From Actinomycetes bacterium (GTDB taxonomy: Bacteria > Actinomycetota > Coriobacteriia > Coriobacteriales > Eggerthellaceae), in NCBI GenBank assembly GCA_023394615.1, contig JAEXAI010000002.1:1-64000 (forward strand): 64,000 nt of DNA, read 5' to 3'. Below the pieces are notes generated by a model. It saw nothing but the letters and a program-made list of their open reading frames with translations, had not been told where the DNA came from and made no database searches. Of this stretch, positions 35,414-45,603 are shown in pieces. The position numbers were made by a program, and so were the translations under genes. The stretch's first letter is position 1, and every line of letters begins with the position of its first letter.

Positions 35414-36592
35414 TCAGGGTCGCATAAAAAGGCGGTGCACGCGGACGGATGTGACGTCTTGCCCGAACTTCCTGACGGCGATATCGTAGAGTTTTTTCAA
35501 CGCTGACAGCACAACTGCACGCTTGTCGTCGGCGGCATTTGTCGCCGCAAGGATAAGCAGGTTGATGCTTTTCGGGCCGCCCATCAGTATGTCGGTCGCA
35601 TCTTTTGCCCCCGACGCCTCGATGGTGTCGAAGAATGCGTCCACTACGGTTTTTCGAGCGTCATCGCTATAGAGCCCCAGCCATTCATCGAGTGTCTCGC
35701 TGGTGAAAAGCGATTGGTCTGAAACTGAGTCCAAATAGACGAAATCGCCCTTTTCCAAATCGACTTCCCAGGTAAAGGCCTCATGTTCGCCCGTACCTCG
35801 TCCGAAACTTTTCACCACGTAGGGTGTTTCAAGCGTTTCCATCATCATGCCTATTACCGAATCTTGTGGCACGGTTTTGCATAATTTATCTTTGATGGAG
35901 GCGAACTCTTCGACAGAGATGCTTCCCGGCTTGCAGCCAGGGCCATCGTGGTTATATATGCGCACTACACGCTCCCTGGCTTCCTCATTCATTTTCACGC
36001 CGGCGTACACGGCCAAGTTGCCACCTTTGCTGTGACCTCCCAGATAGATTTCTCCCGGCAGGTCGCGAACAGCGGCGTTGACATACTCGCATGCCTGTTC
36101 TTGTGCGGGAACGGGAAAACGGTAGGCCATGTTAAAGTTCTCTTTCCAAGAAGTGAACGAGCCGTCCGTGCCACGATAGGCAATATAAGAAAAGAGGTCT
36201 TTGTAGGTAATGGTCATTGCGGCGAACTGCGTTTGCTGCTCGGTATCGACTAAGCTCACATAATTGCCCAGCTCGACTTCGCGAAAACGAGGGCTTGCCG
36301 CCAGTGCAATCAAATTGCGTCTGAATCCTTCAGCATAGAGTCCGGTGAACATCGTATCGTAGTGCTCTGCGCACAGAAGGTCTCGGATGCGGACGTATTT
36401 TTGAGCAGGCACCCCGAGTATCTCATTGAAAGTGAAGCGCCCGAGCAATCGGGGAACGTCTGTGGGCGCGGGGACAAGGCTGCCGAACTCAACCATGCAC
36501 AGCTGGCTGAGGATGAGCGAGTCGACGGCATTGAAGGGTTTTTCTTCGAAAGAGGCAAACTCGGTTTCCAAATAATCGATGATATTGGCCAT
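35414..36592 (-). CDS. Mbeg1-like / DUF2974 lipase-fold protein
   Basis: A 392-residue protein with an alpha/beta hydrolase elbow GGHSKGGNLAVYAG and the preceding SYIAYRGTDGSFTSWKENFN, together typical of the DUF2974 (Mbeg1-like) family seen in many Gram-positives. The nucleophile serine is within HSKGG. No signal peptide or membrane helix. AAAGGG precedes ATG 36592. Biochemical role in the family is poorly known; a lipase or esterase activity is inferred. Confidence 0.88.
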   Translation of the reverse strand: MANIIDYLETEFASFEEKPFNAVDSLILSQLCMVEFGSLVPAPTDVPRLLGRFTFNEILGVPAQKYVRIRDLLCAEHYDTMFTGLYAEGFRRNLIALAASPRFREVELGNYVSLVDTEQQTQFAAMTITYKDLFSYIAYRGTDGSFTSWKENFNMAYRFPVPAQEQACEYVNAAVRDLPGEIYLGGHSKGGNLAVYAGVKMNEEARERVVRIYNHDGPGCKPGSISVEEFASIKDKLCKTVPQDSVIGMMMETLETPYVVKSFGRGTGEHEAFTWEVDLEKGDFVYLDSVSDQSLFTSETLDEWLGLYSDDARKTVVDAFFDTIEASGAKDATDILMGGPKSINLLILAATNAADDKRAVVLSALKKLYDIAVRKFGQDVTSVRVHRLFMRP

Positions 36593-36648
36593 GGTGGCCC
36601 TTTCCGATTCGGCTTTGGTTTAGCTTAATTCTACCATGGAGGCAGAAA

Positions 36649-36677
36649 GGGACATAAAGGGACGTAAAGGCTATAAT
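36649..36677 (+). promoter_or_regulatory. Promoter of the potassium/chloride channel operon
   Basis: GGGACA (36649-36654), 17-bp spacer, perfect TATAAT (36672-36677), about 60 nt upstream of ATG 36736. Confidence 0.6.
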
Positions 36678-36735
36678 CGTAACGTTACTCTTGAGCGTGC
36701 AAACTGCGGTTTCTGTGATTTGGGAAGGAAGGCCT

Positions 36736-37212
36736 ATGAAGAGGCTTCGGATTCTGCGCTACGTTATGAAGACGACCGGTACCGACAGCGTTGTAGCAGC
36801 AGCGTTTGTCTTCACGCTCATATTCGCTGGCGTACTCGTAGCGGTAGAACCTTCCATCGAAAACTACGGCGATGCTCTTTGGTATTGCTTTTCCATCGTG
36901 ACGACAATCGGCTTTGGTGATATTGCGGCGGTAACGACGCTCGGGCGAGTGGTCTCTGTGCTGATAGGGCTGACGGGAATTCTGACGATTGGGATAGTCA
37001 TCGGCGTTTTCGTGGCGTTCTACAATGAGCTGGTGAAGATCAGGCACAATGACAGTCTGGTGGAATTCGGTTACAAGATGGAGCACTTGGAAGATCTGTC
37101 CCATGAAGAGCTGGAGAAAATGTCGAATAAAGCGAAAAAGATTAACTTGCAATCAACGCCGCGCGATTTGAATACGAGTGAAAATCACAGCGCTGAAAGG
37201 GCGCCACGATGA
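36736..37212 (+). CDS. Two-helix potassium channel
   Basis: A 158-residue pore protein: helix about 18-37, pore loop with the selectivity filter TTIGFGD (56-62), second helix about 70-96, then a charged cytoplasmic tail (HLEDLSHEELEKMSNKAKK). It would form tetrameric K+ channels. ATG 36736 follows GGAAGGAAGG; an in-frame codon at 36691 lies upstream of that site. The 3' end overlaps the ClC gene by 4 bp, so both channels are made together. Confidence 0.92.
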   Translation: MKRLRILRYVMKTTGTDSVVAAAFVFTLIFAGVLVAVEPSIENYGDALWYCFSIVTTIGFGDIAAVTTLGRVVSVLIGLTGILTIGIVIGVFVAFYNELVKIRHNDSLVEFGYKMEHLEDLSHEELEKMSNKAKKINLQSTPRDLNTSENHSAERAPR

Positions 37213-38501
37213 CCAAGGGACAAGCCAAAGTGAAGGCGCCATGGACGACCAAGGTGAACTTCCTCCTCTTCTCATTCGTGCTTGGTGCCATCGTAGGACT
37301 TTTGGTGTGGGCATTCCTGTTTGTGATGACATTCTTTTTGAACCTGATATGGATTGATCTTCCAGCAGCGGTGGGATGGAAATACCTGCCAATAGTGATA
37401 TGCGCCATCGGAGGTGTGGTAATAGGTGCTTATGAGCGAATCTGCGGTGAGTACCCTGAGAGCATGGACGAAGTGATGGCCGAAGTCAAACGCGACGGCG
37501 GCTACGAATATGGGCATGCTCGATTGGCAAAGGGTACCATCGGCGCCTTGCTGCCGTTGATATTCGGTGGAAGTTTGGGTCCTGAAGCTGGTCTGACGGG
37601 CATGATCGCCGGTATGTGCACATGGGTGGGTGACCGCATGAAGACGGCAAAGGCCGAGGCACGCGATATGGCCATCATGGGCATGTCGGCCACCCTCGGT
37701 GCGCTGTTCAATGCACCGGTGTTCGGTTTTGTGGCCCCCTTGGAAGATTCCGATGGCTCAATCACCCTCACGAAAAGCCAGAAAATCGTGTGTTACGTGC
37801 TATCTATCACGGGCGGCATGCTGACTATGATGCTGCTGAAAAACGTGTTCGGCGGTGGCATGTCGATTCCGCGTTTCGAGGCGTTTCAAGTGGGCGCAAG
37901 CGACATACCTTGGGCTGTGCTGTTCGTGGCGGCGGGCTTTGCCATGGGGTGTCTGTATTATGCCGCCGACAAGCTTTCGCTTCGATTCTCGAACTTGTTC
38001 GGCACTCACAAGATAGTGCGTGCGATGGTGTGTGGTATCGTGCTCGGCGCTCTAGGCGTGGCGCTGCCTTATGTTATGTTTGCGGGGGAGTCGCAAGCCG
38101 AACAGGTGATGGAGACTTGGACGGCTATGGCGGCTTGGGTGCTTTTGGCAACCGGCCTACTGAAAGCCTGTATCACACCGTTTTGCATTCGCAACGGTTG
38201 GCGCGGTGGCAATATTTTCCCACTGATATTCTCAGGTATTTGCGTGGGTTTCGGTTTGGCTTCTTTGACCGGGGCATCACCTGGATTCGCGGTGTGTTTG
38301 GTGGTCGCATCGTTTTGCGGCGCGGTCATGCGCAAACCCATCGGAGTTATCGCGCTTCTGCTGCTGTGCTTTCCGACAAGCGAGCTGCTCTATATGGTGT
38401 TGGGCGCTATCATTGGAGCAAAGATACCCCTGCCCAAACCCCTTCGTCCGCAAAAGACGCAGGAGGGTTCGAAAGCCGTCGAGACAGGTTCGGCCAACTG
38501 A
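37209..38501 (+). CDS. ClC-family chloride channel/antiporter
   Basis: A 430-residue protein with 10-12 helices. ClC features are the GGSLGPEAGLTG segment (the GxxGPE gating-glutamate motif), ALFNAPVFGFVAPLE, and GGNIFPLIFSG. The family comprises Cl- channels and Cl-/H+ exchangers; which this is cannot be read. It lacks C-terminal CBS domains. Translationally coupled to the K+ channel, suggesting joint ion balance or acid-stress function. Confidence 0.9.
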   Translation: MTKGQAKVKAPWTTKVNFLLFSFVLGAIVGLLVWAFLFVMTFFLNLIWIDLPAAVGWKYLPIVICAIGGVVIGAYERICGEYPESMDEVMAEVKRDGGYEYGHARLAKGTIGALLPLIFGGSLGPEAGLTGMIAGMCTWVGDRMKTAKAEARDMAIMGMSATLGALFNAPVFGFVAPLEDSDGSITLTKSQKIVCYVLSITGGMLTMMLLKNVFGGGMSIPRFEAFQVGASDIPWAVLFVAAGFAMGCLYYAADKLSLRFSNLFGTHKIVRAMVCGIVLGALGVALPYVMFAGESQAEQVMETWTAMAAWVLLATGLLKACITPFCIRNGWRGGNIFPLIFSGICVGFGLASLTGASPGFAVCLVVASFCGAVMRKPIGVIALLLLCFPTSELLYMVLGAIIGAKIPLPKPLRPQKTQEGSKAVETGSAN

Positions 38502-38622
38502 GATTGATGAGCGCTTGCCTTCTGGCTCAGATGGAAGTTCGAAGACAGGACGCACCTGACGTCCTCCATCACACAACGATGGTGTATTCTTCTTAGGAAA
38601 GATACCAAGGAGCAATCAATAC

Positions 38623-40674
38623 GTGAAATTCGGCAGGCATAGCAAAAACGCTTCGGATGCCGTGCAGGATTCGAAGCCGAAAAAGGAGCACAAGCCAAGT
38701 TACCTGCGTCGTGCAACTGACGCATGGTTCAACCGCTTGATGGGCGCTGCTGCCGATGGGTCGTTTAGCGGCCAAGACGAAGAATACAACGCGCATCGTA
38801 CGTCGCAGGACTATATTTGGAACACGGTGGGACTGGCCTCGTGGGGCATGGTGTTTCCCGTGCTTACCGTTATCATCACACAGCTTGTTGGGGCCGAGCA
38901 GGCAGGTATGTTCTCTTTGGTGTTCGTGACCGGTCAGCTGCTCATGATCATCGCGAACTATGGCGTGCGTACTTTCCAAGTATCTGATCTGGATCAGAAG
39001 CATTCTTTTGCCGACTACCAGCTGAACCGATGGCTTACCTGTCTGATTATGATGGCAGTGGGCATGCTGTATTGCTCTGTGCGCGGTTATGATGGGCAGA
39101 TGTATGTGATGAGCATCTGCGTGTATTTGTACAAGATGATAGATGGGCTGGCCGACGTGTATGAAGGCCGGTTGCAGCAAGTGGATAAATTGTATCTGGC
39201 GGGCATATCGCAAACGGTGCGTTCGCTGGGCGTGTTCGTGCTGTTTGTGGCCTTTCTGCTGGTCACGCGCGATTTAGGAATTGCGAGCATTGCAATGGCG
39301 GTCGCGGCGGTGGCATCGTTTATCCTGTTCACATATCCGCTCGCACTTTTCGAGGCGCCGAAATCGCGCAAGGTGTCGCTCGGTAGCGTGAAAGCGCTAT
39401 TCCAGCAGTGTTTCCCCTTGTTCCTCGCGCTTTTCCTATATGCGTTTATCGACAATATTCCGAAGTTTGTGATGGAAGGTCAGCTGCCATATGATGCGCA
39501 GCTCTACTTCAATGCATTGTATTTCCCCGCGCAGGCCATATTGATTGTGGTCGGTCTCATATACAAGCCTATGCTGGTGCGCATGGCGAATACTTGGGCC
39601 GATGTGGAACGTCGCCATCGTTTTGACTTGTTGATTGTGGCTATGATGGCGATAATCGTGGTCATCACCGTGGTGTCCATCGCTATTATGGGCTGGATTG
39701 GCATTCCCATCATGAGTTTCTTGTATGGTGTCGACTTCGAGCAATTCAGAAAGCTCGCATACATGATGATTCTTGCCGGTGGTGTGACGGGCGCTATCGA
39801 TTTCCTGTATCAGGTAATCACCGTGCTGCGTCGCCAGCGAACCGTAATCGGTTTCTATCTGATTGTATTTTGCATTTCGCTGTTCTTGCCCTATATCATG
39901 GTGCGCATGATTGGGCTTGAAGGAGCCGTAGTCAGTTACTGCATTGTCATGGGCATTCTGTTTTTCCTGCTTGCCCAAGAATACGTGACCGTGCGTGTGC
40001 GTCTGGCGAAACACCCCGAGCGCGAAGAGGAAATGGCGACCGCTGGTCAAATGGCGGCAGTGGCGCCGTCTGCTAGCGTGGCAGGTGCGCCGAGGGAAAC
40101 GGCACGCAGCGCGAAAGACATCAATCGCGATAAAGCAGCTCATGGGCATAGGTCAACCACAGCAGCTGCGCAGTCTGCACGCGATGCTGCAAGTAAAGTT
40201 GGAAAGCTGGGCAAGCGTTTTGTGCCGGGTGTAAAGAAAGACTCAAAGGGTCGTGCGCATAAAGCTGCAACTGCGCGTGACGTCAAGGGCAAGGATGCTT
40301 CAAAGATACATGAAAAGCGAGAAGCGTTGCGTATAGAGGCCGAAAAGCGCAGGCGTTACGGCACTCACGAGCCCTTACCCGAGCGCGAAGCTTTGCGGGC
40401 TGAAGCGCGGAGAAGGATGGAAAACGAGCCCGACGCCCCCATTGAAGGTGCGGGATCCCTTATACCTGAGATGGGCGAGACGTTGGAGCAGGCCCGCAAA
40501 CGCAGTGCAGAATCCGACAGCGGCCAGGCGCCAGACACGTCGCGATGCGACGCCGAACAAGAAGCACAGCTGCAGCCCGCACAGTCGATGAGCGAAAATG
40601 CCGATGAGTCGCAGCAAAGCGACGAAAACGCCGATGGGTCGCAGCAAAGCAATTCCGAGAGAGAAAACGGCTAA
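38623..40674 (+). CDS. Flippase-like polytopic membrane protein with long charged tail
   Basis: A 683-residue protein. Residues about 70-470 hold some 12 hydrophobic helices in the style of MOP/Wzx polysaccharide or lipid flippases (DYIWNTVGLASWGMVFPV; QLVGAEQAGMFSLVFVTGQL). The last about 200 residues are hydrophilic, Ala/Lys/Arg/Glu-rich and probably cytoplasmic, ending in two copies of a 10-residue Gln/Ser/Asp repeat. GTG 38623 follows AAGGAG. It is separated from the ClC gene by 121 bp. No glycosyltransferases are near, so the cargo is unknown. Confidence 0.82.
   Translation: MKFGRHSKNASDAVQDSKPKKEHKPSYLRRATDAWFNRLMGAAADGSFSGQDEEYNAHRTSQDYIWNTVGLASWGMVFPVLTVIITQLVGAEQAGMFSLVFVTGQLLMIIANYGVRTFQVSDLDQKHSFADYQLNRWLTCLIMMAVGMLYCSVRGYDGQMYVMSICVYLYKMIDGLADVYEGRLQQVDKLYLAGISQTVRSLGVFVLFVAFLLVTRDLGIASIAMAVAAVASFILFTYPLALFEAPKSRKVSLGSVKALFQQCFPLFLALFLYAFIDNIPKFVMEGQLPYDAQLYFNALYFPAQAILIVVGLIYKPMLVRMANTWADVERRHRFDLLIVAMMAIIVVITVVSIAIMGWIGIPIMSFLYGVDFEQFRKLAYMMILAGGVTGAIDFLYQVITVLRRQRTVIGFYLIVFCISLFLPYIMVRMIGLEGAVVSYCIVMGILFFLLAQEYVTVRVRLAKHPEREEEMATAGQMAAVAPSASVAGAPRETARSAKDINRDKAAHGHRSTTAAAQSARDAASKVGKLGKRFVPGVKKDSKGRAHKAATARDVKGKDASKIHEKREALRIEAEKRRRYGTHEPLPEREALRAEARRRMENEPDAPIEGAGSLIPEMGETLEQARKRSAESDSGQAPDTSRCDAEQEAQLQPAQSMSENADESQQSDENADGSQQSNSERENG
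40591..40650 (+). repeat. Two 30-bp direct repeats in the flippase tail
   Basis: 40591-40620 and 40621-40650 are near-identical and in frame (ENADESQQSD / ENADGSQQSN), so copy number could vary without breaking the gene. Confidence 0.85.
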
Positions 40675-43600
40675 ACATCGTCGCGATAGACGGTGTAGCG
40701 ATTCTTCCCCTGTAGTTTCGATTCGTAGAGCGCTTTGTCGGCTTTGCGGAACACTTCGTCGAAGCTCTTGTTCTCGCCTACGATGCCTACGATGCCGATG
40801 CTGCATGCGACTTTCTCGCCCTCGCCGAATTCAATCTGCTCCATCTGGCACAACAGTGATTCGGCCTTGTTCTCGCTTATCTGGATGGATCCGATGCCCT
40901 TCATGTAGACCAAGAACTCGTCTCCGCCAAAGCGCGAGGTGATATCGTCTTTGCGAAACGTCTTTTTCAGCAACGCGCCAATCTGGTGCAGGATGTGGTC
41001 GGCATCCATATGGCCGACAGTATCGTTTATCCGTTTGAAATTGTCGATGTCCACGAACAGCATGGCGTCGAGTCGTTTTTCGGGGCGGGTCATCAGCGCG
41101 TTGTCAACTGCGATGCGCGCCGAGTCCTTTCCCAAAAGCCCGCTCACCTTGTCGAGGCGGATTCTCTCTATTTGCGCTTGGTACTCTTCCACGATGCGGT
41201 CGTATTTATCTAGACGACCAATGATGCGGTGTACGCAGCCAGACGTATCGGCCAAGCTGGAGTACTTTACGTGGAACCAATGCGGTTTATGGTCGGGCCC
41301 GAAACCATGGAAGTCGAAAGAGCCGCGTGTTGCTTCGGCGACAGCATTGTCGTAAGCAGCCAGAACTTCATTTTGGTATTGCTTGTCGATTGCCGCTTTT
41401 CCCTGTTTCAAGTCCTTGAAATAGTCCCTCAGTATCATTTCAACTCGTCCGCTTTTCGGATCGATATAGGAAAGCAGAAGCGTTTTTTTAGCTATCGAAT
41501 AATCAAACGTAATGGTATCGGTATTTTCAATGAGCAGCCCATAGAGCTCGTTTACCGATTCGGCATCCTGTTCTGCTTCCACATTCGCTGTTTCATCGAA
41601 AAAGGCGGCATAGCACAAAATGCATCCATCGGGCGTGCTGATAAAGCGGCAATAAGCGCGCATCCAAAAGCATGGTTTGTTTTCGCGTGCTATGCGCAAA
41701 AGCGGCATGTAATCTGATTTGCCTCCGGGGGAGTTCACATCGTGTACGGCATGCGAGCGCACCAGTGAACAAAAGCGAGATTGGCTCAAGACTTCGAAAG
41801 CAGCCGACTCGTCGCTTGCGCCGAACAAATCGCACGCCTTTTCGCTGAAGTAAGCGGGACTGATTGTCCCAGAGGGCTCAATATGCAGAATGGCAATGCC
41901 TCCGGGCAGGTTGGCCACTATGTTGCGAAGACGCGATGATGCGAGTTTCAGGCGTTCTTTCGAACGGCACTCTTCGTCTGCGTCCATCAGCACGCCGACG
42001 ACACGCGTGCAGCGTCCTTCCACGTCGTATGATAAATCACTCGTCACGCGCGTCCATTGGTAGTGCCCGTTGACCATCTTGAGGCGTACGACCATTTGGG
42101 CGGAGGGTTTTCCCTCCTCAATCAGACGATAGAACGCCTGCACGATGGGTCTGTCGCTGTAATGCGCAAAGGTCGCATCCTTATTTCTGAACGCTTCGAT
42201 GGGGTCGACCTTGCACAAAGCGTAATGCTTCATTGCATCTGACTCGAAAAACGTATTCTTCCGGCGATCCCATTCGAACACGCCAGCACCGGTCTCATCC
42301 ACGATGACGCGATAGCGGTCTCGTACTTTGTCGCTTGAGGCCAAGGCTGCTGCCTGGTTTTGCGTATCGGCGCTTTCCAGTAGGTTCAGGCGCTGTTCGC
42401 AGCGTGCGAGCTTCAGTTCGGTCTTCTTCTGTTCGGTCACGTTTTCCACTGAAACGTAGAATATCTGGTTGTCGGCGCTGTTGGCGATAATCTTCGCAAC
42501 GCTTCTGGTCCAGAGAAGAGAGCCGCCGGGAAGTGGTTTGCTTTGTAAAACGTAAGAAGACTCACGATGAGTTTTTGCCGCCTCATCAAGCATGGCGTTG
42601 TACTGCACCAAAGTTTGTTGGCCAAAACGTTTGTTCATATGCAACATAAAGGGCTCGTAGGTTTTTCGATCAGTGTGCAGCACTTCAAAGAAGCGGTCAT
42701 TAGCACGTAGAAGCTCCAGATTGCCATCTTTTGCGCGCTCCAAGATGATGGCGCCGCCTACATAGCTGTTGAAGATCAGCGCTGTTTGAGTGGAGGCGTC
42801 CCAGAAGTTTTCCGCGGATTCCAAGTCAACGTTTTTGTATTGGTCCAGCGTGCCCGTTTCACGCTTGCGCAGTTGGGCTTCGAAGTCTGCAGCCGGGACG
42901 GGGCGCGAGAAATAATAGCCTTGCATGACCGAGCAACCGATGCTCAGCAAATAGTCTGCTTGAGGTTTCGTTTCAATGCCCTCAGCGATGATAGGCAGTT
43001 TCAGCCAACGCGCCATACGCACCACAGAGCTCAAGATATTGCCACCGCGCGAGGTGTTCTGAGTATCTGAGAGAAATTTCATATCCAGTTTCAACACGTC
43101 GACTTCGATGTCTTTCAAGGTGTTCAGCGAAGAATACGCGCTTCCGAAATCGTCCATTTCAACGGTGAAGCCCTCAGCGGAAAGGGATTCGACGACGGAA
43201 CAGAGAACAGACGTGTTCTCAATGCAGGCGCTTTCGGTGATTTCCACGTGCAGCATGTTGACGGGGATGCGGTAGCGCGAGATCAAGGTTTTCAGTCGCG
43301 AGCACAAATCCTCGCTCAAAACGTCGATACGCGATATGTTCACAGATACCGGACACATGCGATCGCCCAAACGGTCAATCCAATCATGCAGCTGGCGACA
43401 AGTTTCCTCCCACACATAATTGTCCAATTGCGTTATCTGGCCATTGCTTTCAAATAGGGGCAGAAACGATGCGGGGGAGAGGATGCCACGCGTGGGGTGG
43501 TTCCAGCGTACCAGCGCCTCGGCGCCGACGATACGTCCATTGTCGTAGTCGACTTGAGGCTGATAGTAAATCTCAAACTGGTGCGCCTCAAGCGCCGGGA

Positions 43601-44714
43601 TCATCTCGTTGGAAAGCTTCTGCTCGTCCATGATTTTCAGGCGCATCGAGGTATCGTAATAGCCGATGCGGTCGGTGAAGCTCTCTTTGGTGGAGTGAAG
43701 CGCCAGAAGGGCACGGTCCAACATCAGTGCGGGATCGATTTCTAAATTGTTGATGGGGTAGATGCCTATTCGGCAGCGCGCTTTGAATTTCCCCTCATTC
43801 TCGTCGAGCCAATTCTGCATGTGAAGAAGCAGATCTTCGGGCGAGATGAGGGATGCTTCCATGAAAATGGCAAAGTGATCTGCGGAAATATGTCCGCAGA
43901 TAAAATTATCCTCTTGATGCATCATCATCTCATGGCCGATATCGCGCAGCAAGGCATCGCCATTGGCAGTACCGAAAAGGTCGTTGATGGATGAGAAGCT
44001 ATCCAAGTCGGCTCGCACGATGCGAAATGTGCCGGTAAGCGCGTTCTCTAAAAAAGAGCCGACGCGATGGCAGAATGCCTGTCTGTTTAAAAGCCCCGTC
44101 AGCTCGTCGTGCTCCATCATGTACACGAGGGCATCTTGCTGTTCCAAGCGAAGTTTGAAAAGCTTGTTCTGTTCTTTCGTCTTGATGGCGTCTTGCACGT
44201 TGAACAGGTTGTGCACGCGCCCTAACAGGACTTCTGCTACATAGGGTTTTCTGATGACATCGGAAGCCCCGAGCTCGAGTGCCTTGATTTCCGTGCTCGT
44301 GTTGCCGTCGGCGGTCACGAGCATGCGGGGAATGGAGTTCAGGTCGGGATCGTCTTTCATAGCCTGTAGAAGCTCCAACCCGGTCATGTTGGGCATGACG
44401 GCATCTGAAAGTACCAACGAGATTGTCTGCGTGCGCAGTACCTTGAGCGCCTCTATGCCATCATCCGCATCTACGACGGTGTAATGGGGGAACAAAATAT
44501 TGTTCAACAGCGTGCGCGCAATGGGCTCATCGTCGACGACGAGGATACAGCGGTTCGGCTGAATCGCGCTGTCGGATAGCGCAGAAGATGTGGTGTCGTC
44601 GCAGGTTCGGGAATCTTCCGGTACCTTGCCCATATGCCAGCTTCTCGAAATCTGGATTGAACATGTTCTGTCTTGTTGCTCTTGGATATTTGCGCCATAA
44701 CGAATACTCATCAA
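40671..44714 (-). CDS. REC-GGDEF(degenerate)-EAL-PAS-GGDEF cyclic-di-GMP protein
   Basis: A 1347-residue soluble signalling protein. The receiver domain (about 55-170) has DDEP, phosphoacceptor Asp104 (LVLSDAVMP) and Lys157. A GGDEF-type domain (200-350) has SADHF at 277-281 instead of GGDEF, so it is probably non-catalytic. The EAL domain (about 370-620) keeps AEALVRW, VNISRIDV, EITESACIEN, MDDFGSAYSSL, KLDMKFL and AEGIET, so phosphodiesterase activity is likely. Two or three PAS-like domains (about 640-1170) precede a C-terminal GGDEF with intact SRFGGDEF (1263-1267). The start is uncertain: TTG 44714, ATG 44711 or ATG 44633, none with a good ribosome site. It ends with a 4-bp convergent overlap with the flippase. 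Confidence 0.9.
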   Translation of the reverse strand: MMSIRYGANIQEQQDRTCSIQISRSWHMGKVPEDSRTCDDTTSSALSDSAIQPNRCILVVDDEPIARTLLNNILFPHYTVVDADDGIEALKVLRTQTISLVLSDAVMPNMTGLELLQAMKDDPDLNSIPRMLVTADGNTSTEIKALELGASDVIRKPYVAEVLLGRVHNLFNVQDAIKTKEQNKLFKLRLEQQDALVYMMEHDELTGLLNRQAFCHRVGSFLENALTGTFRIVRADLDSFSSINDLFGTANGDALLRDIGHEMMMHQEDNFICGHISADHFAIFMEASLISPEDLLLHMQNWLDENEGKFKARCRIGIYPINNLEIDPALMLDRALLALHSTKESFTDRIGYYDTSMRLKIMDEQKLSNEMIPALEAHQFEIYYQPQVDYDNGRIVGAEALVRWNHPTRGILSPASFLPLFESNGQITQLDNYVWEETCRQLHDWIDRLGDRMCPVSVNISRIDVLSEDLCSRLKTLISRYRIPVNMLHVEITESACIENTSVLCSVVESLSAEGFTVEMDDFGSAYSSLNTLKDIEVDVLKLDMKFLSDTQNTSRGGNILSSVVRMARWLKLPIIAEGIETKPQADYLLSIGCSVMQGYYFSRPVPAADFEAQLRKRETGTLDQYKNVDLESAENFWDASTQTALIFNSYVGGAIILERAKDGNLELLRANDRFFEVLHTDRKTYEPFMLHMNKRFGQQTLVQYNAMLDEAAKTHRESSYVLQSKPLPGGSLLWTRSVAKIIANSADNQIFYVSVENVTEQKKTELKLARCEQRLNLLESADTQNQAAALASSDKVRDRYRVIVDETGAGVFEWDRRKNTFFESDAMKHYALCKVDPIEAFRNKDATFAHYSDRPIVQAFYRLIEEGKPSAQMVVRLKMVNGHYQWTRVTSDLSYDVEGRCTRVVGVLMDADEECRSKERLKLASSRLRNIVANLPGGIAILHIEPSGTISPAYFSEKACDLFGASDESAAFEVLSQSRFCSLVRSHAVHDVNSPGGKSDYMPLLRIARENKPCFWMRAYCRFISTPDGCILCYAAFFDETANVEAEQDAESVNELYGLLIENTDTITFDYSIAKKTLLLSYIDPKSGRVEMILRDYFKDLKQGKAAIDKQYQNEVLAAYDNAVAEATRGSFDFHGFGPDHKPHWFHVKYSSLADTSGCVHRIIGRLDKYDRIVEEYQAQIERIRLDKVSGLLGKDSARIAVDNALMTRPEKRLDAMLFVDIDNFKRINDTVGHMDADHILHQIGALLKKTFRKDDITSRFGGDEFLVYMKGIGSIQISENKAESLLCQMEQIEFGEGEKVACSIGIVGIVGENKSFDEVFRKADKALYESKLQGKNRYTVYRDDV

Positions 44715-44817
44715 TGATAGGATTTATCGATGTGATATGTAAAGCCTATTTAGCAAACGTCTGCAAAGACCCATCTGATGCGTGGGGATAGAGCAGAATC
44801 GGAAGGATGCGAGGCCG

Positions 44818-45603
44818 ATGGAAGAAGAGAGCAAGCCAGTATCCGTCGCGTCGAGCGTGAGAACCGAGCGTATAATCGGCGCAGATGGCGTGCGTCGTCT
44901 GCGAGAAGCGAGTGTTTTGGTGCTGGGCTTAGGCGGTGTGGGTTCCAACTGTGTAGAGGCCTTGGCGCGCGGGGGTGTGGGGACGATTGTCGTAGTGGAC
45001 CACGATGTGGTGCAGGCGAGTAACATCAATCGCCAAGCCATCGCATTTCAAAACACCATCGGAATGCGCAAGATTGATGCGATGCGCGATATGGTAGCGC
45101 ACATCGATCCTACGATACGCTTTCAGGCAAAAGATTTGTTCGTGTTGCCGGAGAACATTGAGATGCTGCTAGACGATTGTGGTCGCGACGTCGATTACGT
45201 GGTGGACGCAATCGATACGGTGGCAACGAAGCTGGCTTTGGCCAAGATTGCCGAACGTGATGAGATTCGCCTCGTCAGCAGTATGGGAGCTGCCAACAAG
45301 CTGCATCCAGAGTCTTTGCGTTTCGCGGATATTTACGACACGGTGAATTGTCCGCTTTGCCGGGTGGTGCGCAAAGAGGCCAGAAAGCGCGGAATCTCTC
45401 ATCTGCAGGTGCTCTACTCGTGCGAGCACGCTGTGCAGGTGCCCAACGCCGCAGAATCGCTGCGCCATGACCGCTCGAATCTCGGTACGATGTCATATTT
45501 CCCGCCTATTATGGGGCAGATGATAGCGGGCAAGGTCATTCGCGATTTACTGGGCATAGACGATGAAGCCGATGAATCAGATGGACGCGCGCTATGGAAA
45601 TGA
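44818..45603 (+). CDS. tcdA: tRNA threonylcarbamoyladenosine dehydratase (TcdA)
   Basis: About 261 residues of the ThiF/MoeB/HesA E1-like family. The ATP-binding loop is LVLGLGGVGSNCVEALARGG; further motifs are NINRQAIAFQNTIG and VVDAIDTVATK, and the C-terminal part matches the YgdL/TcdA branch (GISHLQVLYSCE). TcdA uses ATP to cyclise t6A37 of tRNA to ct6A37. ATG 44818 is preferred since GGAAGGATGCGAGG lies before it; GTG 44782 would add 12 residues. Its 3' end overlaps the TatD gene by 10 bp. Confidence 0.9.
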   Translation: MEEESKPVSVASSVRTERIIGADGVRRLREASVLVLGLGGVGSNCVEALARGGVGTIVVVDHDVVQASNINRQAIAFQNTIGMRKIDAMRDMVAHIDPTIRFQAKDLFVLPENIEMLLDDCGRDVDYVVDAIDTVATKLALAKIAERDEIRLVSSMGAANKLHPESLRFADIYDTVNCPLCRVVRKEARKRGISHLQVLYSCEHAVQVPNAAESLRHDRSNLGTMSYFPPIMGQMIAGKVIRDLLGIDDEADESDGRALWK

